64,000 nt of DNA from positions 7,275,001 through 7,339,000 of the forward strand of contig JARWIR010000010.1 of the NCBI GenBank assembly GCA_029959085.1, given 5' to 3'. The translations under genes and the position numbers were made by a program. This DNA comes from Nemophila menziesii (lineage: Eukaryota; Streptophyta; Magnoliopsida; Boraginales; Hydrophyllaceae). The number at the start of each line of letters is the position of its first letter. The stretch's first letter is position 1. Of this stretch, positions 21,930 to 33,843 are shown piece by piece. Below the pieces are notes generated by a model. It did no database searches. It was not told the origin of the DNA and saw only the letters and a list, made by a program, of their open reading frames with translations.

Positions 21930-22921
21930 GTCGAATCTCACTTTCGTAATGTATGTACCGGGGTGGTTATATCTAGTTGATGATAATAAGATGCCTCATT
22001 TGCCACTTCTTCGTCTACGATTTGCTTCTGAACTTCTCTGGACAACAAACCCCAATTGCTTTTAATGGTACTTTTAAGGGGGGTATGGTGTGGAAGAGGG
22101 CGTGTGATAATTGTCATCATTGCGATTTATAGATGTTGACTTGATCGATTACCTTTATTGTGTCCATAATGATGTTACTCTTAATAATTGTTGAAGGTAT
22201 ATTTTTTTCTAACTATTTCTGTAGTTTTCTCCTAGAGTAGTTAAGAAGGTTGAAGTTTATGTAAAATGACAACGCTATCTGTGGCCTTACTTCTATCGTT
22301 TCTTATTAGGGATTTCTTGATAATGTATTTTTCTCACCTTCCACTCTTTCTCTATCTTTATAATTTTATTATATTTTAATATAGACCAAATTCCAATTTT
22401 AGTCGACATCTTTCAAAAGTATTATTTTTAGGTTAAACGTACTCAAAAATATTTTTTAAACTATTTTATTTTTATTAAATATTATATAGATTTTAATAGT
22501 AATTTGAATACTTTAAATTAAGTTCCTATTTTATAACATGGACAAATAATGTGTAGTTTATTTAAAACGTCAAACTCTAAATCAATTTATAGTTTATAAA
22601 ACATCTTACTTACGAAGTTAATAAAATGACTTAAAAATAATATTTTAATAAATATTTTACTTAAATAATAATATTTTTAAAAAATTTGAACTAAAATTAT
22701 TTTTAGTCCCTGGTCTAAAAATAGAATTTGATATTTAAGATCTGATTTAGGGAAAAATCATGTTTAAGAATGAAAAACTACACAACCAATCATGTGCATC
22801 ACCTCAGCGTGCATGAATGAAAAACTACACAACCATGTGCAAGAATGTAAGAGTGAAAATTGGAATAAATTTTTTGATTTAGGCCGATGATTCGATTTCA
22901 CAATAAATTAGCAAAAAAAAG
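21930..22921. other. No gene seen; small tandem duplication
   Basis: Very AT-rich. The string gaatgaaaaactacacaacca is present twice within about 50 bases near 22767-22835. No reading frame or element boundary was recognised. Confidence 0.35.
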
Positions 22922-23947
22922 TAAAATGAGAGTCAAAAGGTTTCTTTGAACGCGCCTTACACGCGCTGACTAAGGGACCACTTCCGTTTATTTTCTTTTG
23001 TCTTGTGCAACAATTTTCATTTATTTCAGCGCTGAATCACACCAAAAAACACACAGAAACCACAATTTTTGGTTTCTCTCTCTTCTGATTCTTTGTTTAT
23101 CCCACATTTTCTAAGATCTAAAAAAGAGTCTCAACATTGTTAAGCCATTAAACACACTTTGATTCAGTGATTTCTAAGCCAAAAACCACATTTAAAACCA
23201 CTTCGCTTCTTTTTTTCTCGATTAACCTTCTATTGCTGCATCTATGGTACCAAAATGGGATACTCAACGTGATATTACTAGAATGATATTCGAGGACAGT
23301 GAGAAATCGAAGCTTAATAGCAATTCAAACCAGTCAAGAGAATCGAAAAGTAATAACAATGGTAAGAAAACCAAGGGAAAGGGTAAGAGTGTTGTTCAAT
23401 TAACATCTACCCAACCAAAAAGTAATGGAAAACAAAGTGGATCTGTCAAACCGGTTGAGATTCGAGAGATTGTCAAGCCGATTGAAGTTTCAGTACCAAT
23501 GAAGCCGGTTAGAGTGGATCAAAAACAGAATGAGGAACAGGTCGGTGAGGATCATCCTATCAAATGGAATACTCTTCTCCAAGGTAAGATTGAACCAGTG
23601 TTTCAACTTGATTTTCATGAACCTGCTGTATATGAGGGTAAAACAATCATAAAGCCGCCGTAACAAGTTATGGATGAAGGGGCTAAGGTATGGGATAACT
23701 GCTTGATTGGACAATTTGTAGGATCTACAACCCAATTTTATATGATTACGAACTTTGTCAAGTATCAGTGGAAGGAATTAGGGAAAGTTACTGTTAAATC
23801 TAATGGGAATATGGTGGTTTTCAGTTTTGAGGATAAGGAAAAATGTAATAAGGCTCAGCAACATATATGGCATATTGAAGGGGGGCCAATGTAATGACGC
23901 TCAACAACATATATTGTAGTTTGAGAAGTTTGAAGTTGAGGTTGTAC

Positions 23948-25421
23948 TGATGTCTCCTCATTTGTGATAATAAAATCTATTTCCGAGACATCATTTTAGG
24001 CGTATTTATTAGTTTATAGGTCGAATTTCTCATGATTTAGTACACTTTTCTAATTTTGGGTCTTGAATTGATTAATTATTATTTTTAGACCATGTTGGGT
24101 TTAATTATATATTTAGTGTGAAGCATTATAGATATATGGTAATTAATTAGAATCCAATTTGGTTCAAAGAGCTAAAGGAAAGAAGATAAACATGAGAATT
24201 GAAGATAAGGAAGTAAAAGCTAAAAACATGGAAAAGGAAAACCTGCCTTAAATCTGAATTTCTGCACCTACGACCATAAATCAGCTTATATCTTAAAAAC
24301 GGTGAGGAATTTGGAGAAACGGTCAAGAGAAAAGTTGGAGATCTTTCTGAGACGATGAATCAATCAGACAAGTATTGAAGCTGCTAGGACCAAAACAAAA
24401 ACGGGGCTGATTGCAAGTTTTTGGGCTACGAATTTGAGTTGGGCTAGGAGTCCAATATTACTTTCTCCTTCAAGAAAACGAATTAGGTCAACCTATACAC
24501 TATAAATACAGCCTCTTAACATTAGAAAATCATCCTTGACCAAACCTTAAGGTCAGGAAGAAGCTATAACACAAGAAGAGAAGTCTGGAAGGAGCTGTGC
24601 ATCAATCATGTCTTCTTAAACCTTCAATTCTGTAATTCTTTTCTTTTACTTCTTTAGTATGAACTAAATTCTATTTAGCTTGAGTTTTAGCCTATATGTA
24701 TGAACCCTAGTTTTGGTTGATATCTATCTAATTTGATTGAATTTATGTTTTGATTTCTCTGTTTATGTGTTGGATTTATATTATGTGTTCTTTACGGTGA
24801 ACAATGTATAGGATTACCATCATAGTAGTTAGATAACCGGTATATTTGACTATGGAATTAGCACATAACGTCTAGAATAGAGTTTGATCTGACAACCCAG
24901 CCTAACTAGATAGTCAATAGTTTAGTGTATTGCTATTTTATCAATTGAAGGAACAGTTTGCTTAGGTTCTTATTGACACAGGTAAACCCTATTTGAAACT
25001 ACCTAGCGCAATTGAAACCAAACTATTGGAATACTACATGATTAATACCTTACATGTTTAGAACGGCAAAACTAGTGGGGAATACATGCTAATTACTCAA
25101 GCTAAACTTTCATACTATCTTCTTTTCCTTTCTTTTATTTATTTTCTGTCTTTTAATTTATTAGTTTAATTTTCTTTTACCAAAAACCAAATAAAAATTT
25201 ATCTTTCTTTCTTTCTACTTGCGTATTATTATCTCTAGCTCTCATATTTGCACTTGAATACTTGCATAAGTTCTTCTTAACCTTCGTAGTCCCTGAGGAA
25301 CGATATCTACTTATTCATTAAAACTTGCATACGATCTGTATACTTGCAGAACCGTGCTCAGCTTAGGGTGTTTATTTGCACTTATTTTATACATTATTTT
25401 ATCACACCTCAGGCGACACCA
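23948..25421 (+). repeat. 5' LTR of the gag-only element
   Basis: 1474 bp, TG...CA. The first 46 bases (23948-23993) begin TGATGTCTC and end GAGACATCA, allowing a terminal stem-loop. It contains a likely TATA region (ctataaatac near 24502), as expected of the U3 promoter. Its partner at 27235 is 1492 bp. Confidence 0.95.
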
Positions 25422-25427
25422 AGTTTT

Positions 25428-25446
25428 TGGCGCCGCTGCCGGGGAC
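25428..25446 (+). other. Primer-binding site, tRNA-Asp type
   Basis: tggcgccgctgccggggac begins six bases after the LTR and is complementary to the 3' end of tRNA-Asp apart from one C/T difference. This is the usual primer of Athila/Tat elements. Confidence 0.85.
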
Positions 25447-25544
25447 TACATCGTTAGCCCTTGTGCAATTATCTAGTGCTTTTATTTTAGTTAGTTCTAT
25501 TTTACGCTTTTCTTTTTAGTTTTTGTCTCTACAGATTTTTACAG

Positions 25545-26678
25545 ATGGAGAATCCAAGGAGACTTGATCTTTCCATCACATACAGAGTGCAACCACGCGG
25601 AATACGCACTCCTGAAATCCAAGCCGCCAATTTTAGACCAGATCCAGGCATGATAGCGCAATTTGCGAGTCATGGACAATTTAGCGATGCTGCATAACAA
25701 GATCCGGTCCGGTATGTTCAGAAATTTATGCAGACCTGTGACGTTTATATGACCAGAGGCGTTACAAAGGAGCAGATGTATTACATTATGTTCCAATTCT
25801 TTTTGACTGGAAGTGCAAGCGATTGGTACGATACCCAATGCCCTCACGTTATTCCAGATTGGGACAAGCTTCAATCTAAATTCCTAGACCGATTCTATCC
25901 GGTTAGTAGAAGATTAAAAGATATGGTGGAGCTCGAACAATTTATGCAGGAAGACGGAGAAAGTTTGGGTGAAGCATGGTTACGTTTTTGAGAGATGAAG
26001 GCGAGATGTCCATGCCATACATCATTGCCAGAATATTCATTAACCATGTTCTATGGAGGACTTAATGACGAGTCCAGAAGAAGAGCAGATATTTTAGGAA
26101 GAAAAGGTTTTGTGTTATTAGATCCTGAGGAAGCTGAAAATATTATGGAGAATGTTCTTGAGAACGAGAGAAGTTGGCCAGTTGAATCAAAAAAACAAGA
26201 AGAGACCTTAGACTCTCTAAGGCTCAAAGAGTTAACCCAACAACTTGAGAAATTACGAGAACAAGCACGAACAATAGCTCAGGTGAATATAGTACCTACT
26301 TTACCTTTATGTCTAGGTTGTGGAGCAAGAAACCATTCGTGGGAGAATTGCATGAATAATATAGCCCCGACTTCCTTTGTATCTCATCAAAGAAACCATT
26401 ATTCTAATGGTTATTATCATCCTCAAGGAAGTTACGCTAATTATCAGCCCCCAAAAAATAAAAATTGGGTCGGAAATCAAGAGACTTATTATCAACCTCG
26501 GCCTCAATCTTACTATCCACCACAACCTACTTATCAAGAAGCGCCGATTTACAAAGAAATCTATCAAGAAGCGCCGAATTCCAAAGAAGCTTAGCAAGAA
26601 CCACTTCAATATTCAATGCAACAAGCTCCACAAAAGCAACCTTCGAGTTTGAATTCAAGTATCCACAAAAGGTTTTAA
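25545..26678 (+). pseudogene. gag polyprotein of the LTR element, three in-frame stops
   Basis: A single frame from ATG 25545 to TAA 26678 encodes a plant Ty3/gypsy gag (retrotransposon gag superfamily). The capsid-like region has FFLTGSASDWYDTQ and WDKLQSKFLDRFYP. A coiled-coil-like stretch rich in E, L and R follows. A CCHC knuckle (CLGCGARNHSWENC) is intact, and a Q/P/Y-rich tail contains repeated YQEAP/YKE units. The frame has stops at 25695 (TAA), 25989 (TGA) and 26592 (TAG) but no frameshift. The first two are explained by CAA-to-TAA and CGA-to-TGA. No pol frame follows. Confidence 0.88.
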
Positions 26679-27221
26679 TTGGGATTATTAGGGATGCACA
26701 TCAAAAGCATCAATAAATTGGGTTGAGTGAGAACATCTTCGAGTGAAACTCAAGCTCTAGGGCGATTAGTTGATGGCTAGTGAGGAGAGATCCAAAGGCT
26801 CACTTTTCATTACCCAAATATACCACACCGTCCCTAAGCCAAGTTATAACCAAAGACCTTAGGATTTCTAACTACTTGGTGGAGAAACAATTGAGCTATT
26901 AGGTAGTAAGTAAGTGGACCATTGGATGCTATATTAGAATCTATGAACAACCTATAGCCATTAACATGAACTAAGTTATCAACCTCTCCTTCCGGCATTG
27001 CGGAATTAATCTTGATTTGAATTTATGGATTGTTGATTATGTGTATATTAAGCATACTTGTGCATTATTTCTTGAGAATTACTACATGAGATTTTTTGGA
27101 TATTATGCTCTAGTATCATTCATTATGTTCTCTTCTTATTCTCCTCCGACTTCTTCTTCTTCTTGTTTATTCGACTACCCTACTGTTCTTTATTTTTATT
27201 GTATCGGGATGATACAACTTT
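26679..27221 (+). other. Non-coding 3' internal region of the LTR element
   Basis: No gene. It is closely matched at 56545-57045, directly upstream of another LTR of the family, so it is a conserved untranslated part of the element. Confidence 0.75.
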
Positions 27222-27234
27222 GAGTTGGGGGTCT

Positions 27235-28726
27235 TGATGTCTCCTCATTTGTGATAATAAAATCTATTTCCGAGACATCATTTTAGGCGTATTTATTAGT
27301 TTATAGGTCGAATTTCTCATGATTTAGTACACTTTCCTATTTTGGGTCTTGAATTGATTAATTATTATTTTTAGAGCATATTGGGTTTAATTATTTATTT
27401 AGTGTGAAGCTTTAGATATATATGGTAATTAATTAGAGTCCAAGTTGGTTCAAAGAGCTAAAGGAAAGAAGATAAACATGGGAATTGAAGATAAGGAAGT
27501 AATAGCTAAAAACATGGAAAAGAAAAACCTGCCTTAAATCTGAATTTCTGCACCTACGACCATAAATCAGCTTATATCTTAAAAGAGGTGAGGAATTTGG
27601 AGAAACGGTCAAGAGAAAAGTTGGATATATTTCCGAGACTATGAATTTAGACTACTCATACGCGTCAATCGGACAAGTATTGGATCTTCTAGGACCAAAA
27701 CAAAAACGGGGCTGATTGCATGTTTTTAGGCTACGAATTTGAGTTGGGCTAGGAGTCCAATATTACCTTCTCCTTCAAGAAAACGAATTAGGTCAACCTA
27801 TACACTATAAATACAGCCTCTTAACATTAGAAAATCATCACTTCCAAACCTTAAGGTCGGGAAGAAGCTATAACACAAGAAGAGAAGTCTGGAAGGAGCT
27901 GTGCATCAATCATGTCTTCTTCAACCTTCAATTCTGTTATTCTTTTCTTTTACTTCTTTATTATGAACTAAATTCTATTTAGCTTGAGTTTTATCCTATA
28001 TGTATGAACCCTAGTTTTGGTTGACATCTATCTAATTTGATTGAATTTATGTTTTGATTTCTCTGTATATGTGTTGGATTTATATTATGTGTTCTTTACG
28101 GTGTACAACGTATAGGATTACCATCATAGTAGTTAGATAACCAGTATATTTGACTATGGAATTATCACATAACGTCTAGAATAAGGTTTGATCAGACAAC
28201 TCAGCCTAACTAGATAGTCAATGGTTTAGTGTATTGTTATTTTATCAATTGCAGGAACAGTTTGCTTAGATTCTTATTGACACAGGTAAACCCTATTTGA
28301 AACTACCTAGCGCAATTGAAACCAAACTATTGGAATACTAAATGATTCATACCTTACATGTTTAGAACGGCAAAACTAGTGGGGATTACATGCTAATTAC
28401 TCAAGCTAAACTTTCATACTATCTTCTTTTCCTTTATTTTATTTATTTTTTGTCTTTTAATTTATTAGTTTAATTTTTCTTTTATCAAAAACCAAATAAA
28501 AATCTATCTTTCTTTCTTTCTACTTGCGTATTATTATCTCTAGCTCTCATATTTGCACTTGAATACTTGTATAAGTTCTTCTTAACCTTCGTAGTCCCTG
28601 AGGAACGAATTCTACTTATTCATTAAAACTTGCATACGATCTGTATACTTGCAGAACCGTGCTCAGCTTAGGGTGTTTATTTGCACTTATTTTATACATT
28701 ATTTTATCACACCTCAGGCGACACCA
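27235..28726 (+). repeat. 3' LTR of the gag-only element
   Basis: 1492 bp, same ends and same terminal 46-base stem-loop segment (27235-27280) as the 5' LTR. Followed by the right tgtac duplication. Confidence 0.95.
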
Positions 28727-29896
28727 TGTACCTCTGTGGATTAAACTTAAGAACATCCCAATGAATCTATGGAGCAGAGATGGGCTAGGATATATTGCTA
28801 GTGGGGTTGGTAGGCCTATACAGATGGATGTTATCACTGAGTCGAGATCAAGATTAGGATATGCCAGGGTTTGTGTGGAGGTGGATTTGAAGAAAGAAAT
28901 GCAGAGTAAATTGTATGTTGATACTGGAAAGTATGATCTACATGAGGTGGAAGTCATATATGAGTGGAGACCAAATCCTTGCCCAAGGTGTAGAAGCTTC
29001 AGTCACAGTATATGTAAGGAGAGGGTGGAAAGAAAGGAGTGGGTTCCTAAAAAAAATAAGGATAACACTCAGAAAGAAGTGAGGAAGAGTAGTGTGAAAA
29101 GCCTAAAAGGAGAGTGTACTAGTAGAGAGGGAAAAAGTGTGGAAAGAGAGGAAGGAGAAGAGGATTGGAAGTTTGTAACTAGGAGTTCAAAAATCATAGA
29201 ACAAATAGGTAGTAGTTCATATAATTCCCCTGTACAAGATGGGAATTCTTTCAAAGTATTAAATAGTCCTTTGTCAGCCCTTGATGATGATGTATTGCGC
29301 CTTATACAACGTGCTGGAAAGGAACATCTAAAACAACCTGATCCATGATCATTGGACTTGTCAAATTTATATTCACTAATAAGGTTGAAATTATGTGTAT
29401 ATTGGAGACAAACGTAATGTTTCCAAATGTAAGGTAGATAATGCAGGGAAATTTTGCAGATTATAAAATAGTACATAATTACTCTAGAGATCCGAGTGGC
29501 AGAGTGTGGATACTTTGGAAGGATAGTAACATTAATATACAAGTTATTGAGGAGATATTTCAGGCTATGCTAGTTGATTTTACTAATAGCGTGGAGGATA
29601 TTCATTTATTTTGAGTGTAATCTATGCTAGTAATGATGATAGATAAAGAGTTAGTTTATGGAAGGATATAATAAAGTAGAGTAAGACATATAAAAGTGAA
29701 TTGTTTGGGTGTATTGGGGATTTCAATGAGATATTGCGAATAGAGGAGAGGCTGAATTGTGATGAGCTTACAGAATCTTCAAACTAGTTTAGTGAATGTA
29801 TTGATGAGGCCGAAATATATGAGCATCAAACCTGTGGGAATTTTTTTACTTGGCGTAATAGAAGCTTGGTAAAGTTGAGAGCTAGTAAAATTGATA

Positions 29897-30152
29897 CTCC
29901 CTCTGTTTCAAAATGTTTGTCCACTTACTAAAATTGGTGTTTCAAAATGTTTGTCCACTTAGTATTTCAAGACACTTTTTTCCAATTTTTTCCATTACTA
30001 CCCCTATTAAAAAATTAAAATTTATATTTCCAATGCACATTTAAGATATCAAGACACTTTATGAAGGGTAATTTTGTAATATGGATTGTAATCATTAATT
30101 TTCTTAATTCGTGTGAAAAGCAAAGTGGACAAACATTTTGAAACGGAGGGAG
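29897..30152. mobile_element. Stowaway-type MITE in the LINE endonuclease
   Basis: 256 bp with terminal inverted repeats ctccctctgtttcaaaatg and its near-complement ending gaaacggagggag, flanked by TA on both sides (29895-29896 and 30153-30154). These are the signatures of Tc1/mariner-derived Stowaway elements. A second copy of the terminal motif (tttcaaaatgtttgtccactta) occurs 45 bases in, so the left end carries a small tandem duplication. No coding capacity. Confidence 0.95.
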
Positions 30153-32671
30153 TAGATTATTTGTTAATGCTACTTGGTTTGACAAGAATCATTCCAATGT
30201 ACTAAGTCTTGCACCTTCTACATCAGATCACTATTCAATTCTTCTTACAATTGGCAAACATGTTAGTAGAGGACCTAGTTCCTTTAAATATTTTAATGTA
30301 TGGTCCAGGCATGAGAAGTTCCATGAATTAGTAAGTGAATCTTGGAAAACTTAAGCTAGTGGTTCAGAAATGTATAAACTATATATTAGACAAAAAGAAG
30401 TAAAAAAGGCCTTGAAGATTTTCAAATATTAAATATTTTAAAAGGAACTCTGAGCAAGTACAAAATATGCAAAAAAGGTTAAAGGTGGTACAAAATATGA
30501 TTATGAGTGGAGACTTCAGAGAATTAATATTGGCTGAGGAGAATGTTATTCTGAGGGATCTTGAGACAGCAATGAGTAATGAGAGTGAAGTACTGAAACA
30601 AAAAGCTAGAGTGACCTGGACTATTGAAAGTGGTTGTAGTAGTTCCTATTATTATAAAGTCAATTAAGGAAGATAGATGAAAAATAAAGTTACTACTTTG
30701 GTCAGTGAAACTAGAAATTTACTAGTTGAACCTCAACAAATACATAAGGAATTCTTGGACTTTTATACAAATCTTATTGGCACGGAAGATCCAAAGGAGG
30801 AGAATTGTTCTGTTCAAACTCTCACTAAGCTGCTTGGTGGTGGCTCAAGAAAAAATTGATGAGTTGACTTAGCCTGTAACTAATGAAGAGATTAGAAAAG
30901 CTCTATTTTCTATTAATGAAGGTAAATGCCTTGGACCTGATGGGTTTACCTCCAACTTTTATAAAGCTTCATGGAACATAGTGGGAGAAGATTTTTGCAG
31001 AGCTGTACAAGAAGTTTTGAAAAGTAACCAAATGCCCCAAGGAATAAATGCAACTAACCTGAGACTGATCCCTAAGGTGAGTACACCTTCAAATGTCAGG
31101 CAATTTTGCCCCATTTCTTGTGTAAATACGATATATAAGACAGTCTCAAGGTTGATTGCGAATAAAGTTAAAAAGGTTTGCAAAGTAATATTTCACATAA
31201 TCAGGCGGCTTTTGTGGGAAATAGGTATATATGCGACAACATCTTGGTGGCACAAGATATTTTTAATGGGTATGATAACGATAATATTACCCCTACACTT
31301 ACAATTAATGTGGACCTACAGAAGGCATATGATAGCCTAAACTGGAGGTTCTTATTCAGTACACTAAGAGCCTTGAAATTTCCTGAGAAAATTATCAACT
31401 GGATTATAATTTGTGTGAGCACTCCCACCTACTCAATTGGAATTAATGTAGAAATGGTTGGCTACTTTAAGGGTAAGAGGGGTTTAAGGCAATGGGACCC
31501 AATATCTGTACCTATTTATCTTGTGTATGTAGGTATTAACTGCTATTTTTCAAAAAATTGGAGATAATAAGGAATTTACATATCACCCAAAATGTGATAA
31601 AATGAAGCTTTATCACATTATTTTTGCTGATGACCTATTGATATTCTCTGAATCCAATACTACCTCAGCTATATTCGTTAAAGAAGGTTTGGAAATTTTT
31701 GCTAGATTATCTGGTCTTAAAATCAATAACTCCAAGAGTCAGCTATATTTTGGAGGTATTTTTGATCAGCTAAAGGAAGAGATTTGTGATATTCTGCAGA
31801 TCAGGGAAGGTACCCTCCCTGTAAGATATTTGGGGGTCCCATTAAGCTCTAAGAAGCTGAGACTTGAAGAATCAAATAAATTGGTAGATAAGGTCAGTGA
31901 AAATACAACTCAATGGAGTAATAAATGTTTAACATATACAGATAGAGTTGAATTAATAAGGGTGGTCCTAGTGAGCAAAACACTCTATTGGTGTAGGGTT
32001 TTTATGCTACCTAAGTTTGTGATATATAAACTTATTCAAATGTTATCTAGTTTCCAGTGGAAGGGAAGTTTGGAGGGTTCTAGAGGAGCTGAGTATCATG
32101 GGCTAATGTGTGTAAACCTACATCTGAAGGAGGATTAAATATCCCTAATTTGGAGGAGCTTAATCATACTTGTTTACTTGGGATGTTTTGGAGACTATAT
32201 AAAAAAATAACAACCTACTAAGTAAATGGGCTCATACGAATATCATACAAGGCAGATGTATCTGGAGTATGAATCTAAAACAGGACATAACTTGGACCTA
32301 GAAGAAGATCTTAAAAGTTAGAGATATGGCCTACCAGTTTATTACACATAGAGTGGGGAATGGAGTTGATACTTTCCTATTTAGGGATAATTGGGTTAAT
32401 GGAAAAAGTATCTTGAATAGAGAAGTACAAATTAGTGAGATTTGGGCCAATAAATTTGTGCAGGAGTGCTTTGTGAGAGGAAGGTGGCACTTTCCTAGCA
32501 CACTACATGGATTGAGTGAACTAATACAATTGCAGAACATAAATGGTAGAGATAAAATATTATGGAGTTCTGCTATTAAGGGTAAATTCTCCTTTAAAAA
32601 GACATATGATCAAATTAGAATTGGGGGTCTGATCATTGAATGGACAAGAATAATCTGGCATAAAATATTTT

Positions 32672-33043
32672 GAAAGCTACAAATTTGGCTTCAAAATTCC
32701 CTTTTGGAAGCGTTATTATAGAGAATGATTTAGCTACTATCATGAAACCTCTCTCTTCAGGGCTTCCCGTGTTGAGTCATTCAATTAGAAACGTTATTTG
32801 TAATATTTATTATTTTGCTGAACTATCTTCCCCCACATTTCATTTTGTTTCTAGGGATAGAAACGGGCCAGCTGACTGGGCTGCCAAACAGGAGCTTTTT
32901 AGCACATTGTTTGGTAACTGAAATACGTGTATTCCTCCCCAGTTAGCTAGTATTATTTGTAATGAAGCTGAACCTTCGGGGGTCGGCTAAACCTTGTAAC
33001 CATTTCTTACTATCTATATTATTATGCATTTGAACAAAAAAAA
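32672..33043 (+). mobile_element. Severely 5'-truncated LINE inside LINE copy 3
   Basis: About 370 bp that do not belong to copy 3: the end of an RNase H domain (KATNLASKFPFGSV, then FVSRDRNGPADWAAK), a stop at 32921, a short 3' UTR and an A run. Copy 3 itself has no RNase H, and its zf-RVT sequence resumes immediately after the A run. A clear target duplication could not be identified. Confidence 0.75.
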
Positions 33044-33843
33044 TAGTGTTTAGTTGGCTTGTTTTGATAGGCTCCCAACAAGACAGAGGATGAGCTTATG
33101 GGGAAATCAAGTAAATGTAAATTGTGAGGTGTGTCAAAATGGTACAGAAGATAGAGACCACTTGTTCATCACCTGCTCATTCTTGAGGAGAGTATTGAAG
33201 GAATGTTTTCAGAAATGTGAGATCAGCATGCCTGATATTAATGAATGGGATCCATTAATTGATTTAATTCTTGCTAGTACTGAGGATGGTTTTCAGGAGG
33301 TTATCATATCAGGATGGTTTACAGCCTACATATACACTATTTGGAATAATAGGAATACATTGATTCATGAAGGAAGAACCTTGAATGAAGATCAAATAAT
33401 GAATAGAATTCAATTCCTGCTAGGTGCTAAAATGAGTAATTGCAGGAAATTTAAGAAGAAAATGAATAGAGGAGTGATTGCGTAGAATTGACAGCTGGTG
33501 CATAAATGTTTTAAGGAATATTAGTTTTGTTTCTTATATTGTTTTTTTTCTAAGCAAGCCAGCTTTTTATTTCATTAAAGCTCAAACACTCATTACAACC
33601 CGTCTGGTAAAGCCCAGAGACAACCTATTGGACAACCCAAATAAAAACCACTAAAGGCCCATGGTTATAAACCCATGGCCCATTACAAAAAACTATAATA
33701 TCTCTTAACCCGCCCAACATCCCAATTTAACCTATCTTATTACAATTAATTTCTGACTACGAATAGAAATTACATTTAATAGAAATCCCAAATTCCTCAG
33801 AAACCCTAAAGCTCCGACCTTTATCTTCATGGGTCTTTCTTCA

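Larger units (their letters stand above)
23948..28726 (+). mobile_element. Gag-only (non-autonomous) Athila/Tat-like LTR retrotransposon
   Basis: Complete structure: target duplication tgtac (23943-23947 and 28727-28731), 5' LTR 23948-25421, primer-binding site, gag, a long non-coding stretch, a G-rich polypurine tract (about 27222-27232, ending gggggtct) and 3' LTR 27235-28726. The LTRs start TGATGTCTCC and end GGCGACACCA and look about 95% identical by eye, differing by a few small indels. The internal region is only 1.8 kb and has no protease, reverse transcriptase or integrase. It must therefore depend on proteins supplied elsewhere. It interrupts ORF1 of LINE copy 3. Confidence 0.95.
23244..29348 (+). 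pseudogene. LINE copy 3 ORF1, split by an LTR retrotransposon
   Basis: The first half (23244-23942) starts MVPKWDTQRD. It has a basic, Ser/Asn-rich N-terminus and then a DUF4283-like region (WDNCLIGQFVG to HIWHIEGG), broken by a TAA at 23661 and another stop near 23892. The second half (28732-29348) continues PLWIKLKNIPMNLW, with GRPIQMD and YARVCVEVDLKKE as in copy 4. When the LTR element and one tgtac are removed, the codons join in frame across the insertion. The zinc knuckle is damaged (CPRCRSFSHSIC is partly kept). The TGA at 29346-29348 overlaps an ATG that starts ORF2. Confidence 0.85.
29345..33485 (+). pseudogene. LINE copy 3 ORF2: endonuclease and reverse transcriptase (heavily broken)
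   Basis: ORF2 starts MIIG at 29345, then has lost most of the first endonuclease strand. LETN, DPSGRVWILW and, after the MITE, STSDHYSI are still readable. The RT has CLGPDGFTSNFYK, LRLIPKVSTPSN, an FVGNRYICDNI segment, VDLQKAYDSLNW and an intact FADDLLIF. The normally invariant QGDP is QWDP here. The zf-RVT region is split by a truncated LINE: WTRIIWHKIF lies before it, and FDRLPTRQRM with CEVCQNGTEDRDHLF after it (33054-33485). No RNase H follows. There are many frameshifts and stops. Confidence 0.88.

Noticed and set aside
21938..22120. 60-codon minus-strand frame
   Set aside because: Short, no motif, no neighbouring gene structure.
26465..26716. Alternative-frame proteins over the gag tail
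   Set aside because: Repetitive codons give open frames in three phases; only the frame continuous with the capsid and CCHC knuckle is supported.
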